Positions 1 to 9,339 are shown, counted from the stretch's first letter. The stretch: DNA of 64,000 nt from JBBAFM01 sp041655415 (GCA_964429195.1 CAYSBC010000001.1:31896-95895), one strand, 5' to 3'. The notes: a model not told the origin generated them from the sequence alone. Numbers and translations: made by a program.

Positions 1-46
1 AAAGTCTGTCAATTTCTTTCATTTCTTTTCCTTTAACCAGTCGCAT
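1..46 (-). CDS. nnr: NAD(P)H-hydrate epimerase/dehydratase, N-terminus only (partial)
   Basis: Only the first 15 codons are inside the window, reading MRLVKGKEMKEIDRL and running off the left edge. This matches the usual N-terminus of the YjeF/Nnr family (a short beta strand followed by a 'xxEMxxxDRxxI' helix). A strong ribosome site (AGGGAGGAAG, positions 51-60) precedes the ATG at 46. The gene follows acpS on the same strand after 34 bases, the common acpS-nnr order in Firmicutes and other bacteria. In the family, Nnr repairs hydrated NAD(P)H. The assignment rests on 15 residues plus context. Confidence 0.6.
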   Translation of the reverse strand, partial: MRLVKGKEMKEIDRL

Positions 47-80
47 AGCACTTCCTCCCTCTTATCCTTATTATGGATGT

Positions 81-452
81 TCATTCACCTATGGCAAAGG
101 CAATAGCATATTCCTTGCTGTGGGATATGGACAAATGTACCGATAGAATATCTTGATCGCAAGCTAGTTTGAAGGCCTCTCCAGAAAGATTGACATAAGG
201 CTTTCCAAGATAATCTCTTAGTACCTCGATGTCCTTAAAAGAAATACCCCGAAAGCCTATGCCCAGTACCTTCATAACAGCTTCTTTCGATGCAAATCCG
301 GCTGCAATGGATTCTGTTCTAAAATTATTTTCCTTATAATATTCCCATTCTCTATCCGAAAAAACCTTTCTCATAAAGGTTTCCTTATTTTTATTGATAA
401 TATGCCCAATACGTTTAATTTCAACTATATCTGTACCGATTCCTTTAATCAT
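81..452 (-). CDS. acpS: Holo-[acyl-carrier-protein] synthase
   Basis: AcpS transfers the 4'-phosphopantetheine arm of CoA to the conserved serine of apo-acyl carrier protein, activating fatty-acid synthesis in the cytoplasm. The 123-residue length is typical of the trimeric AcpS class. Visible motifs are the N-terminal GIGTDIVEI (residues 4-12, with the metal-binding Asp at 8) and FASKEAVMKVLG (53-64, with Glu57 and Lys56 of the active site), followed by LSISHSKEYAIAFA near the C-terminus. The ATG at 452 is preceded by AGGTGAG. It heads a minus-strand unit with nnr downstream and has its own promoter in the gap facing ilvD. Confidence 0.96.
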   Translation of the reverse strand: MIKGIGTDIVEIKRIGHIINKNKETFMRKVFSDREWEYYKENNFRTESIAAGFASKEAVMKVLGIGFRGISFKDIEVLRDYLGKPYVNLSGEAFKLACDQDILSVHLSISHSKEYAIAFAIGE

Positions 453-529
453 ATAATCTCACCTGACTCTTTAAGAGTATTGTCTGCATTCCGTCATAAA
501 ACATGCCGCTGATATTTCAGCCTTTACTG

Positions 530-558
530 ATTATATCTTAACGCACCCATCAATGCAA
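530..558 (-). promoter_or_regulatory. Putative acpS promoter (SigA type)
   Basis: On the minus strand TTGCAT (558-553) and TATAAT (535-530) are separated by 17 bases, about 80 bases upstream of the acpS start codon. A small perfect palindrome ACTCTTTAAGAGT (466-478) lies between this promoter and the ribosome site. The direct-repeat-like GCATTGATGGGTG and TCAATGGGTGATA words sit over and upstream of the -35. Confidence 0.6.
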
Positions 559-595
559 TGTATCACCCATTGATTTGCTAATGTTCTTGACATCA

Positions 596-697
596 TAAGA
601 AGTATAATTTAGCACTTGTTTAAGGATTTTTATTGTAGTAAGATATCTATAAATATCTTACGCCTATCAAGAGTAAAAGTTAAGTGTATACTTCTTA
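596..697. repeat. Nested inverted repeats upstream of ilvD
   Basis: An 11-base inverted repeat, TAAGAAGTATA (596-606) and TATACTTCTTA (687-697), encloses a perfect 9-base inverted repeat, GTAAGATAT (638-646) and ATATCTTAC (653-661), with a 6-base spacer. A possible weak promoter, TTGTTT (616-621) and TAAGAT (639-644) with 17 bases between, would put the inner palindrome on the -10 and start site, so an operator is a reasonable guess. It could equally form a leader RNA hairpin. No known operator consensus is recognised. Confidence 0.5.
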
Positions 698-748
698 GAC
701 AAGATATATATTCTTATGGATAGTTAAATATAAAAGGAGGCTTTAAGA

Positions 749-2410
749 ATGAGAAGTGATAAAATCAAACAAGGTCCTGTAGGTGCCCCCTTAAGAGCAC
801 TGTTTTATGGGATGGGCTTTACAAAAGAAGAAATTGATAAGCCTTTAATAGGTGTTGTTAATGCTCATAATGAAATCATTCCGGGACATATGCATCTCAA
901 TAATATTGCTGAAGCTGTTAAAAAAGGTATTCTGATGTCAGGTGGCACCCCCTTGGAATTTCCTTCTATCGGTATCTGTGATGGTATAGCTATGGGGCAC
1001 GAAGGTATGCGATTTCCCTTGGCAAGCAGAGAACTTATAGCAGATTCCATCGAAGCAGTAGCTCAAGGACATCAATTTGATGGATTAGTTCTTATCCCAA
1101 ATTGTGATAAAATTATTCCGGGTATGCTGATGGCTGCAGCCAGACTTAACATACCATCTATCGTCATCAGCGGTGGACCTATGCGCCCAGGTAAAATGGG
1201 AGATACAAAATTGGATTTTACCAGCATCATTGAGGCAGTTGGTTCTTACAAAGACGGACAATTTACAGATGATGAGCTGGAAGACGTTGCACTTCATACC
1301 TGCCCGGGCTGCGGTTCCTGTGCCGGCCTCTTTACTGCTAACAGCATGAATTGTTTAACAGAAGTACTAGGTATGGGCCTTCCTTTTAATGGAACTGCCT
1401 TATCGGATACGGCCGAAAGAATCCGATTAGCAAAAATGGCGGGGCAAAAAATAATGGCCCTCGTGGAAAAAGATATTAAACCTCGAGATATACTGACACT
1501 CAAATCCTTTGAAAATGCAATAACCGTAGATATGTCCATGGCAGGTTCGACCAATACAGTCCTTCATCTGCCGGCTATTGCTCATGAAGCGGACATTTCT
1601 TTAGAGCTTGATTTGTTTGATGCTATTAGTGAAAAAACACCTTACCTTAGCAAGTTAAGCCCAAGCGGTTCCTATCATATAGCTGATTTACATGATGCAG
1701 GTGGTATTCCGGCCTTGATGAATGAACTCACTAAAAGTAATTTAATTCATACAGATTGTTTAACTGTAACAGGCTCTACAATCGGTGAAAATATTGCCGG
1801 TCATGCTATTTTAAATTCAGATGTTATCAAAGATATAAACAAGCCTCATCGAAATAAAGGCGGCTTAGCTATCCTCAAAGGCAATTTAGCAGTGGATGGT
1901 GCTGTTGTCAAAGAATCTGCTGTAGATGAAGAAATGCTTGTTCACTCAGGTCCGGCTGTTATATTCGACTCTGAAGAAACTGCGGTAGCTGCAATATTCA
2001 ATAAAGAAATCAAAAAAGGCGATGTTGTTGTCATCCGATACGAAGGTCCAAAGGGAGGCCCTGGTATGAAAGAAATGCTTTCTCCAACCTCTGCTATTAT
2101 TGGAATGGGTCTTGGAAAGGATGTCGCTTTGCTGACTGACGGAAGATTTTCCGGCGCAACTCGTGGCGCTGCCATCGGCCATATTTCCCCGGAAGCCATG
2201 GAAGGCGGGCTTATTGGCCTCATAAAAAATGGCGATATGATCCACATTGATATTCCTAACCGAGTATTAGAAGTGGACTTAACAGATGAAGAAATCGCTA
2301 AAAGAAAAGAAGCCTATGTCAAACCGGAACCTAAGGTGAAAACAGGATATCTGGCACGTTATGCTAAACTTGTTACTTCAGCCAATACGGGAGCAGTATT
2401 AAAAGCATAA
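749..2410 (+). CDS. ilvD: Dihydroxy-acid dehydratase
   Basis: IlvD removes water from 2,3-dihydroxy-3-methylbutanoate or -pentanoate, the third step of valine and isoleucine synthesis, using an Fe-S cluster. The 553 residues match the family length. Likely cluster ligands are Cys119 in PNCDK and the cysteines of HTCPGCGSCAG (183-193). The late motif LLTDGRFSGATRG is also present. The ribosome site AAAGGAGGC is well placed. The gene stands alone between its own leader and a strong terminator. The other branched-chain gene here, ilvN, is 40 kb away, so the pathway is not one operon in this genome. Confidence 0.97.
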   Translation: MRSDKIKQGPVGAPLRALFYGMGFTKEEIDKPLIGVVNAHNEIIPGHMHLNNIAEAVKKGILMSGGTPLEFPSIGICDGIAMGHEGMRFPLASRELIADSIEAVAQGHQFDGLVLIPNCDKIIPGMLMAAARLNIPSIVISGGPMRPGKMGDTKLDFTSIIEAVGSYKDGQFTDDELEDVALHTCPGCGSCAGLFTANSMNCLTEVLGMGLPFNGTALSDTAERIRLAKMAGQKIMALVEKDIKPRDILTLKSFENAITVDMSMAGSTNTVLHLPAIAHEADISLELDLFDAISEKTPYLSKLSPSGSYHIADLHDAGGIPALMNELTKSNLIHTDCLTVTGSTIGENIAGHAILNSDVIKDINKPHRNKGGLAILKGNLAVDGAVVKESAVDEEMLVHSGPAVIFDSEETAVAAIFNKEIKKGDVVVIRYEGPKGGPGMKEMLSPTSAIIGMGLGKDVALLTDGRFSGATRGAAIGHISPEAMEGGLIGLIKNGDMIHIDIPNRVLEVDLTDEEIAKRKEAYVKPEPKVKTGYLARYAKLVTSANTGAVLKA

Positions 2411-2425
2411 TCAAAAAATAAAAGA

Positions 2426-2466
2426 GCCGGTCCACTATAAACAAATTTTTATGGTGGACCGGTTTT
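2426..2466 (+). terminator. Rho-independent terminator after ilvD
   Basis: CCGGTCCAC plus TATAAA pairs with TTTTAT plus GTGGACCGG (one extra G in the right arm), followed by TTTT. The A-rich stretch on the left side would also give a weaker U-tract on the other strand. Confidence 0.85.
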
Positions 2467-2565
2467 AAATTTGGATGCATGTTTTTTATAATACCTGAAA
2501 TACTAATAGTGGAAAGGAAAATAGATAATGAGCCTTACTTAAAAGTTCATTATTGAGGTCATAAT

Positions 2566-3534
2566 ATGAGAAAAAACCATTTAAAACTTTGTTTGTTCCT
2601 CTTAATTTTGATGAGCTTTGTTCTATGTGCATGTCAAAAAGAAAAAGAAGAGGAGGAAATGGAAAAGGAAAACTCAAGATTACCGCAAACCTTAGAACAG
2701 GTTGAGGAGTTAAGTGAAGAGATTGTTAATTCTACCATGAAAAAAGATTGGGCTAAAAGCACACAAAAGGTAAAAGAATTACATTCAAAATGGAATGAAT
2801 TCTATCCCGAAGCTCAGAAAAAAGGTCTGTCAAAGGATAAAACAGATGCATTTAATGCAGATCTCAATCAATTAACAGGCTTATTGATTACAAAAACCTT
2901 AAGTATAACCGGGAAGGACTTTGCCGAAGACTATATTAAGCAACAGGAAAATCAAGACACTCAGGACGACCAAACGCAAAATCAAGAATCCCAAGATAAC
3001 CAAGAACATACAAACTCTGAAGATCAAAAACATAATGAACAACAAAACTCTGGTGAGAATCCAGCAGAAAGAAATGATGAAAATCAAGATAAAAATTCTA
3101 AGGAAAAAGAAATGGATCCAAGGGAGGTCATTATCGAAACTGCCCCTTTAGCCTTAGCCAACGAAGATGAGCTCATCATTGTTAATGCAAGTATTCAAGT
3201 TACCAAGCATGTACCTGTTTTTATGTCTTTATTTGAGGGTAAAATTCCACCCGATGCACTTAAATTGAAATATTTGATTCGTCATATCGATATCTCATCT
3301 CAACTACAAAAATGGGATCTTGCCTCTGAGGATATGTCAGAAGCCCTAGAAACCTGGATATATGTTCAACCTAAGGTTATTGAATTAAAAGACACCTTGG
3401 GAATTCAAATTCAACAGGGCCTCACTGAACTCGCTGAAGTCGTCTCACTCAAAGACCCTACTCTTATTCATATTAAGAGCAGTATTGTTATAAAAAACCT
3501 TGAAGATACGATTGACGAATTTAAAAACAAGTAG
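2566..3534 (+). CDS. Putative lipoprotein with a Q/N/D/E-rich linker, function unknown
   Basis: I do not recognise the family. The 322-residue product begins with a basic-hydrophobic signal peptide ending in LCAC (lipobox-like, Cys23), so it is probably lipid-anchored outside the membrane. Residues of about 25-125 look helical and charged. About 126-185 is a low-complexity linker of Gln, Asn, Asp, Glu and Lys. About 190-322 is a second helical domain. Start: ATG at 2566 with GAGG eight bases upstream. It lies downstream of the ilvD terminator and converges on addA with 28 bases between the stops. Extracytoplasmic location is inferred only from the signal peptide. Confidence 0.7.
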   Translation: MRKNHLKLCLFLLILMSFVLCACQKEKEEEEMEKENSRLPQTLEQVEELSEEIVNSTMKKDWAKSTQKVKELHSKWNEFYPEAQKKGLSKDKTDAFNADLNQLTGLLITKTLSITGKDFAEDYIKQQENQDTQDDQTQNQESQDNQEHTNSEDQKHNEQQNSGENPAERNDENQDKNSKEKEMDPREVIIETAPLALANEDELIIVNASIQVTKHVPVFMSLFEGKIPPDALKLKYLIRHIDISSQLQKWDLASEDMSEALETWIYVQPKVIELKDTLGIQIQQGLTELAEVVSLKDPTLIHIKSSIVIKNLEDTIDEFKNK

Positions 3535-3562
3535 TCTTGACATGATTTTACTTTCTTTTCGT

Positions 3563-6500
3563 TTAGTGTATTTTTATACTTTTTCCTATAGAGAATAAAT
3601 AGAGGTAGACTTCCTTAACTTTAATATTCTTGATATCCTCTAAGGCCTCTTTATAGAGAGCAAGTTGTATGGCGTACTTTTCTTGAACGTCCTGTATTGT
3701 CTTACCTTTTATTGTCGATATAAAATCACTTTTATAATCTATTAAAACATAGCCATCCTTTTCTTTAAAATAGCAATCTATTGTCCCCTGTACCATGATG
3801 TCATCCTGACTTATTGCATGTTGATTCATGATTTGATTGGCAGGTTTTCTCAGGTTAAAAGGGATCTCTCGGTATACTTCCTGTGAATTTTTCATCCTTC
3901 GCCCAATAGCCGAATCAAAAAATTGGAGGATGCTAGGAATATCTACAATATCGGCCTCTTCTTGCCTTAAAATTTCCTTCTTTATCATTTCTCTCATCTG
4001 TTCTTTGATTTGCTCCAGGCCGTCTGTTTGATGGATATGAATATGTTGCATGACTTTATGTATGAAGATTCCTTTTTCCATAGCTGTATATTGATGAGAA
4101 TCCGCAACAAATAAAGGTTCTGGTGTTCTCATAGGCATATCCATTTCTTCAAAAATGACTTCTTTGGAGAGTAGCCTTCTGACCTCTGTAACTGTCATTT
4201 TTGAAGGTAATTTGTAAGCACTTTTATAAGGATATTGCCAGTTTAATTTGTCCTCTATCTCTTGAGAAGGACCTACATCCCATCCTGAAAAAAACAATTT
4301 CTTTATCTTTTCCTTTGCAGACTTTTGTTGCTTAACCTTCTCCTCTATGGAACTGCTTGAAATCATATGTATCTCCCATTGAGAATTTTCAGGATCCTTA
4401 TAATCCATAACGACTATTTCTTCCTCTAACTCCTGAAAATATTTTCCGCAATCCTTATGCTTCACTAAGAGAGGCATGATAAAATCCAAATAATTGTTCG
4501 CTTCATAAACGAAGTCCTCATCCTTAACCTGCCACCTGACAAAGGCTTTCTCAATATCGGGCACGGTACCTACACATATAAGCATGTCCTTGGCCCGTGT
4601 CATTGCAACGTACAATATTCTCAGTTCTTCCTCCATCATTTCCTTTTCATGCCGTTTTTTTATGACCTTTTCTATCCATGTTTCTGTATAGGCGTTTATT
4701 TCAGGCTCAACGTAGCGCATACCTATCCCTATCTCTCGATTGAAGATAACCTTGGATGTTGATGCCGATCTTTTGTTAATCATCTTTCCTAAACCGCCCA
4801 GGATAACTATTGGAAATTCCAATCCTTTACTTTTATGAATGCTCATCAATTTAACAATATTCTCATTTTGGTCGATGACCTTAGCAACATTGATATCAAA
4901 TCCAAATTTTTTCGATTCCTCTATAAATTTTAAGAACTGTACTAAGCCGCCCCTATGGGTATCCTCGAACTGTTTCGCCTTTTCTAAAAGAGATAATATA
5001 TTGCCTTGCCTTTTCCCGTAACCAGGTAATGCACTGATGTATAAATAAAAACCTGTTTCCTGAAGTATCTTCCATAAAAGATCATCCACTCTCATATAAG
5101 TACTATACTTTTGCCAGCGCTCAACTTGCAACATAAAATCATTACATTTCTCGGCTAATATCCTGTTCTCACCCCATAAAATATATCCCTCAAGAGCTTT
5201 GAAAAACTTAACATTTTTATCAAACAACCTGATATTTACGATTTCCTCCGTTGTAAACTCTCCTATAGGGGATCTCATAATGCTCAATAAAGGTATGTCC
5301 TGTTTTTTATTATTTGTTAATTCAATTAAATTCAAAATAATACCTATCTCTATTGTTTCAAAAAAAGATTCTGAACTATCCACATAAATAGGAATATTTT
5401 TCTTTCCTAAGACTTCTTCATAGATAGGAGCCCACCCCTTGACTGTTCGAAGAAGTATAACGATATCACTGTAACGGACTTTTCTTTCTGCGCCTATCTT
5501 AGTATCGAAAATAACCGTGTCTATAAGGGCTTCAATCCTTTCCCCTACCTTTAAGGCTTCCACCTCTGCCTTCATCATGTCTTTGATGGCTTCATCCATT
5601 GTTGGATTCTTTTCATTATGTTCAATGATTGCCACTTCAATAGGACTATCATACCTTTTATCATAGCTTATCCCCTTATAAAGGTAAGCGTCTTTATCGT
5701 ATTCCAAATCACCCAAATCCTTTTTCATGAGTTGGGAAAACAAATAGTTAATACCATTAATAATCAAATCTTTGCTCCTGAAATTTTGGTTCAAATCAAT
5801 TTTCAAGTTCGTCAGACCTTGGTCTTCTTTATAGGCCTCATATTTTTTGATAAACAATCCCGGATCGGCTAATCGGAAACGATAGATGCTCTGTTTGACA
5901 TCCCCCACCATAAACAGATTGTCGCTCCGTTTGATGGAATTGATAATCGTTTCTTGGACAATGTTGCTATCCTGATACTCATCTACAAAAATATACTGAT
6001 ATTTTCTTCTGTAGGTATCCGCAATGGACTTGTCCTCCAACAATTGGATTGTTAAATGCTCTAAATCATTAAAGTCAAGCAAGTTCTTCTCTCTTTTTTT
6101 CTCCATAAAAATCTCATGGAATTCTTCAACCATATGTAACAATTCCTTGGCATAAGGATAAACATGGGTAAGGTCTTCAACATATTCTGCAATCGTTTTG
6201 GAAGCGAAAGTCTTTTCAATATTTTTAATTGTATTCTTCACTTCTTCTCTCAATTTTTTTACCATGGTCTTGCTTGCTTCTGTCACAGAATCATCCTTTT
6301 TAGCAGGCAATCTCATCCAACTCACTTTGTTGTTACAAAGGGATTCAAAATCGTTATCCCTTAGTTTTTTCTTAAAGTCTGCTACCTGCTGCAAATCATC
6401 TTTCAAAGCCTCCGCATAAAAATAAGGACCTTGGGGTGAATTTGCAATACAAATTGCCCTTTCAGTAACATCTTCAATTTTTCTGAGCTCAAGAATAAGA

Positions 6501-7147
6501 CCTTTCTTATATTGAGTAAATAGATCGCTTTCTATAAAATCTTTCTCATCTGTGTTCATCTTTTCAATGGATTCTTTGAGCCAGGATAATGGATTGGGTA
6601 TACTTTGAATAAATGTATAGGTTTCCATAATCATGTCCTTTATGCCATTGTAACTTTTTTCATTACAATATCTATCCAATAACCCAATAAAAAGAGTATG
6701 ATTTTCTTCGAATTTTTTTTCCAACAACTCGTTAAATGCTTCATTCTCTAATATGCTCTTTTGGGCCTCATCACATATTTTAAAATTCGGTTCCAGGTTG
6801 ATAGCATAAAAATTCTTTCTAAGCACCTCTATACAAAAAGAATGGAAAGTACTTATATTGGCAAGATAGATTAAATCCAGCTGTTTATTTAAAAATCTTT
6901 CCGCTCCATCGTTACCTTGGCTTAATTCGTCGGATAGGACTTTATAGATTCGCTCACGCATTTCTCCCGCTGCTGCATTTGTAAAAGTCAATATGAGCAT
7001 TCGATCTATATCCATTTTATCCTTAAGCATCAACTGTTTGATACGCTCTACAAGTACAGCTGTTTTACCGGATCCGGCGGCAGCTGAAACCAGAATATTC
7101 TTTCCTCTTTCTTCAATTGCTAAGCTTTGTTTCTCTGACCATTTCAT
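3563..7147 (-). CDS. addA: ATP-dependent helicase/nuclease subunit A (AddA)
   Basis: AddA is the helicase-nuclease subunit of AddAB, which resects double-strand breaks for RecA loading. Seen: Walker A AAAGSGKT (residues 22-29 from the chosen start), the UvrD-type box VDEYQDSN, a late helicase motif LYVAMTRAKD, and a C-terminal RecB-like nuclease motif LIDYKSDF. I place the start at ATG 7147 (MKWSEKQ, AAAGGAG 11 bases upstream) rather than an upstream codon at 7207, because family members begin directly before the Q motif. That gives 1194 residues, near the usual 1200-1240. The partner addB, normally just upstream, is absent here: gpmI diverges instead. Confidence 0.95.
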   Translation of the reverse strand: MKWSEKQSLAIEERGKNILVSAAAGSGKTAVLVERIKQLMLKDKMDIDRMLILTFTNAAAGEMRERIYKVLSDELSQGNDGAERFLNKQLDLIYLANISTFHSFCIEVLRKNFYAINLEPNFKICDEAQKSILENEAFNELLEKKFEENHTLFIGLLDRYCNEKSYNGIKDMIMETYTFIQSIPNPLSWLKESIEKMNTDEKDFIESDLFTQYKKGLILELRKIEDVTERAICIANSPQGPYFYAEALKDDLQQVADFKKKLRDNDFESLCNNKVSWMRLPAKKDDSVTEASKTMVKKLREEVKNTIKNIEKTFASKTIAEYVEDLTHVYPYAKELLHMVEEFHEIFMEKKREKNLLDFNDLEHLTIQLLEDKSIADTYRRKYQYIFVDEYQDSNIVQETIINSIKRSDNLFMVGDVKQSIYRFRLADPGLFIKKYEAYKEDQGLTNLKIDLNQNFRSKDLIINGINYLFSQLMKKDLGDLEYDKDAYLYKGISYDKRYDSPIEVAIIEHNEKNPTMDEAIKDMMKAEVEALKVGERIEALIDTVIFDTKIGAERKVRYSDIVILLRTVKGWAPIYEEVLGKKNIPIYVDSSESFFETIEIGIILNLIELTNNKKQDIPLLSIMRSPIGEFTTEEIVNIRLFDKNVKFFKALEGYILWGENRILAEKCNDFMLQVERWQKYSTYMRVDDLLWKILQETGFYLYISALPGYGKRQGNILSLLEKAKQFEDTHRGGLVQFLKFIEESKKFGFDINVAKVIDQNENIVKLMSIHKSKGLEFPIVILGGLGKMINKRSASTSKVIFNREIGIGMRYVEPEINAYTETWIEKVIKKRHEKEMMEEELRILYVAMTRAKDMLICVGTVPDIEKAFVRWQVKDEDFVYEANNYLDFIMPLLVKHKDCGKYFQELEEEIVVMDYKDPENSQWEIHMISSSSIEEKVKQQKSAKEKIKKLFFSGWDVGPSQEIEDKLNWQYPYKSAYKLPSKMTVTEVRRLLSKEVIFEEMDMPMRTPEPLFVADSHQYTAMEKGIFIHKVMQHIHIHQTDGLEQIKEQMREMIKKEILRQEEADIVDIPSILQFFDSAIGRRMKNSQEVYREIPFNLRKPANQIMNQHAISQDDIMVQGTIDCYFKEKDGYVLIDYKSDFISTIKGKTIQDVQEKYAIQLALYKEALEDIKNIKVKEVYLYLFSIGKSIKIH

Positions 7148-7206
7148 GACTTTATCTTCTCCTTTAGCTATACCTTGATTATATAGTATTTGCCTTCTTC
7201 CTTCCA

Positions 7207-7235
7207 TTGATTTTTCATAAGGATTGTGATAAATT
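7207..7235 (+). promoter_or_regulatory. Putative gpmI promoter
   Basis: TTGATT (7207-7212) and TAAATT (7230-7235) are 17 bases apart, ending 34 bases before the gpmI ATG, with AAAAGGGG as ribosome site. The region also holds the upstream edge of addA on the other strand. A moderate match only. Confidence 0.4.
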
Positions 7236-7269
7236 GTTACGGTAGATAGAATAGAAAAGGGGTACTCTT

Positions 7270-8826
7270 ATGCGTAAAAATACTGTACTAATTGTGTTGG
7301 ACGGTTTTGGAATCAATTGTCCTGAAAATAAAGATCAAGATGCTATTCAATCAGCTGTAACACCTACATTCGATAAATTGATGGCAAAATACCCGCATTC
7401 TCTTTTGAAGGCCAGTGGTGAAAGTGTTGGACTTCCGGAAGGTCAAATGGGTAATTCCGAGGTAGGCCATCTTAATATAGGTTCTGGAAGAATTGTTTAT
7501 CAGGAATTCACCCGTATCAGTAAATCCATAAGAGAAGGTGATTTCTTTTCAAAGGATGCTTTCTTAGAAGCCATTGACCATGTGAAAAAGCACGGCTCTT
7601 CGCTTCACTTATTTGGACTTCTTTCAGATGGTGGTGTGCACAGTCATATAACCCATCTCATGGCTTTACTAGATTTGGCTAAATTACAAGGTCTATCTAA
7701 GGTATATGTTCATGGTTTCTTAGATGGACGAGATGTTCCACCAAGGTCTGCCTTAACCTATATTCAAAGTTTGCAAGACCATATGGAAAGAATTAATTTG
7801 GGGAAAATAGCCACCTTGTCCGGAAGATACTATGCCATGGACAGAGATAATCGTTGGGATCGTGTGAAATTAGCCTATGATGCTATAGCCCAGGGTCAAG
7901 GAGTTACCGCACCTTCTGCGGAAGATGCCATCCATAGGAGCTATTCCCTTAATGAAACAGATGAATTTCTTAAACCCACTATTTTGCTGGATGAAGGACT
8001 TCCAACAGCCCTTGTTTCAGAAAACGATGCTATTATCAATTTCAACTTTAGACCGGATAGAGCCCGTGAAATTACTCGGACTTTTGTTGATAAAGACTTT
8101 AATAAGTTTGAAAAGCAATTCGAATTCAATAACTTATGCTATGTCTGCATGACACAATACGATGCAACCATGCCCCATGTTCTTGTCGCATATAGGCCAC
8201 AGGTTTTGATCAATACCTTAGGTGAATACATCGCTTCCCTTGGGCTCAAGCAATTAAGAATTGCTGAGACTGAAAAATACGCCCATGTCACATTTTTCTT
8301 TAATGGAGGCGTAGAAGCGCCTAATGCCAATGAGGATAGAATACTCATTCCTTCTCCCAAGGTTGCAACTTATGATTTAAAGCCTTCTATGAGTGCTTTA
8401 GAAGTAACAGATAGGGTTATCCATAAGATCAATGAAAATATTTACGACCTTATTGTCATCAACTTTGCTAATCCTGACATGGTGGGACACACAGGTAATT
8501 TTGAAGCAACTGTCAAGGCTATCGAATTTTTAGACACTTGTGTTGATCGAATTGTTGAAGCTGTTCAAAAAAATAAGGGTGAATTGCTCATTACATCCGA
8601 TCATGGTAATGCTGACTCCATGATTGATAATCAAGGAAATATCATCACTGCCCATTCCTTAAACCCGGTTCCTGTCATCTATGTAACAGATAAGGATGTA
8701 GTCTTAGAAGAAGGTTTGCTTGCAGACATTGCCCCTACACTTCTTTCAATAATGGGGCTACCCATTCCGGCTGAAATGGCAGGGCATTCCTTAATCAAGG
8801 AAGCTGCACCGGCTTATTCCTACTAA
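7270..8826 (+). CDS. gpmI: 2,3-bisphosphoglycerate-independent phosphoglycerate mutase
   Basis: GpmI interconverts 3- and 2-phosphoglycerate in glycolysis through a phosphoserine and two Mn ions, and is the mutase type used by spore formers. It has 518 residues against 511 in Bacillus. Metal and catalytic motifs are visible: VLIVLDGFG (Asp11), GNSEVGH with the nucleophile Ser63, HGFLDGRDVPP, FNFRPDRARE and ITSDHGNAD. Start ATG 7270. The gene is followed after 16 bases by a hotdog thioesterase gene, probably cotranscribed, and the pair ends at a bidirectional terminator. The usual gap-pgk-tpiA neighbours are not in the window. Confidence 0.98.
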   Translation: MRKNTVLIVLDGFGINCPENKDQDAIQSAVTPTFDKLMAKYPHSLLKASGESVGLPEGQMGNSEVGHLNIGSGRIVYQEFTRISKSIREGDFFSKDAFLEAIDHVKKHGSSLHLFGLLSDGGVHSHITHLMALLDLAKLQGLSKVYVHGFLDGRDVPPRSALTYIQSLQDHMERINLGKIATLSGRYYAMDRDNRWDRVKLAYDAIAQGQGVTAPSAEDAIHRSYSLNETDEFLKPTILLDEGLPTALVSENDAIINFNFRPDRAREITRTFVDKDFNKFEKQFEFNNLCYVCMTQYDATMPHVLVAYRPQVLINTLGEYIASLGLKQLRIAETEKYAHVTFFFNGGVEAPNANEDRILIPSPKVATYDLKPSMSALEVTDRVIHKINENIYDLIVINFANPDMVGHTGNFEATVKAIEFLDTCVDRIVEAVQKNKGELLITSDHGNADSMIDNQGNIITAHSLNPVPVIYVTDKDVVLEEGLLADIAPTLLSIMGLPIPAEMAGHSLIKEAAPAYSY

Positions 8827-8842
8827 AAAAGAGGAGAATAGA

Positions 8843-9256
8843 ATGAATAAAGAGAAGCAAGAGAAAATAATAAATTTTTTTAAGATGGATAGATTTGCAG
8901 CAGTCAACGGAATGAAACTTGTCGAGGTAGATTATGGCTATGCACGAGCTGAAATGCGCCTAACGGAAAATCATCTTAATGCAGCTAACCTGATTCAAGG
9001 TGGCGCTCTTTTTACATTAGCCGATTTAGCTCTTGCTGCAGCCTGCAATTCTCACGGCCAACTCGCCATTACTCTGAATAGCACCATATCTTTCTTGAAG
9101 GGCACAAAAGGGAAAATCATAACTGCTGTAGCACGAGAAATAACCGAGCCCAAACGCATATCTTATGGAAGCGTAGAGATAAGAGATGAAGATGGAAATT
9201 TGATTGCAGAATTTTCAGGAACTGTCTATCGAAAGGATATATCCAATCCTTTTTAG
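8843..9256 (+). CDS. PaaI-family hotdog-fold thioesterase
   Basis: The 137-residue single-domain hotdog protein carries the PaaI-type signature NLIQGGALFTLADLA (residues 49-63), in which Asp61 or a neighbouring acidic residue and the GG turn form the acyl-CoA site. Glutamine (Gln52) sits where many members have His before GG. The family hydrolyses aromatic or short-chain acyl-CoA thioesters in the cytoplasm. The actual substrate here is unknown. The start ATG 8843 has AGAGGAG upstream and lies 16 bases after gpmI, suggesting cotranscription, although the functional link is unclear. Confidence 0.88.
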   Translation: MNKEKQEKIINFFKMDRFAAVNGMKLVEVDYGYARAEMRLTENHLNAANLIQGGALFTLADLALAAACNSHGQLAITLNSTISFLKGTKGKIITAVAREITEPKRISYGSVEIRDEDGNLIAEFSGTVYRKDISNPF

Positions 9257-9268
9257 CCGAACCGAACT

Positions 9269-9314
9269 AAAAAATCTCTTTTCAGCAGCTTTTTCCTGCG
9301 AAAAGAGATTTTTT
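9269..9314. terminator. Bidirectional Rho-independent terminator
   Basis: A perfect 15-base inverted repeat (9269-9283 and 9300-9314) with A6 on the left and T6 on the right, extended by GCAG/CTGC around the loop. It serves the gpmI-thioesterase unit on plus and prsA on minus, which converge here. Confidence 0.93.
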
Positions 9315-9339
9315 ATAGGCGTAAAGGTCTTCTTTTCAA

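Noticed and set aside
589..608. TTGACA and TATAAT words near 588-608 as an ilvD promoter
   Set aside because: Only 10 bases separate them, too short for a SigA promoter; the TATAAT alone has no suitable -35.
453..748. T-box leader for ilvD
   Set aside because: No AGGGTGGNACCGCG box and no terminator/antiterminator pair upstream of the ribosome site.
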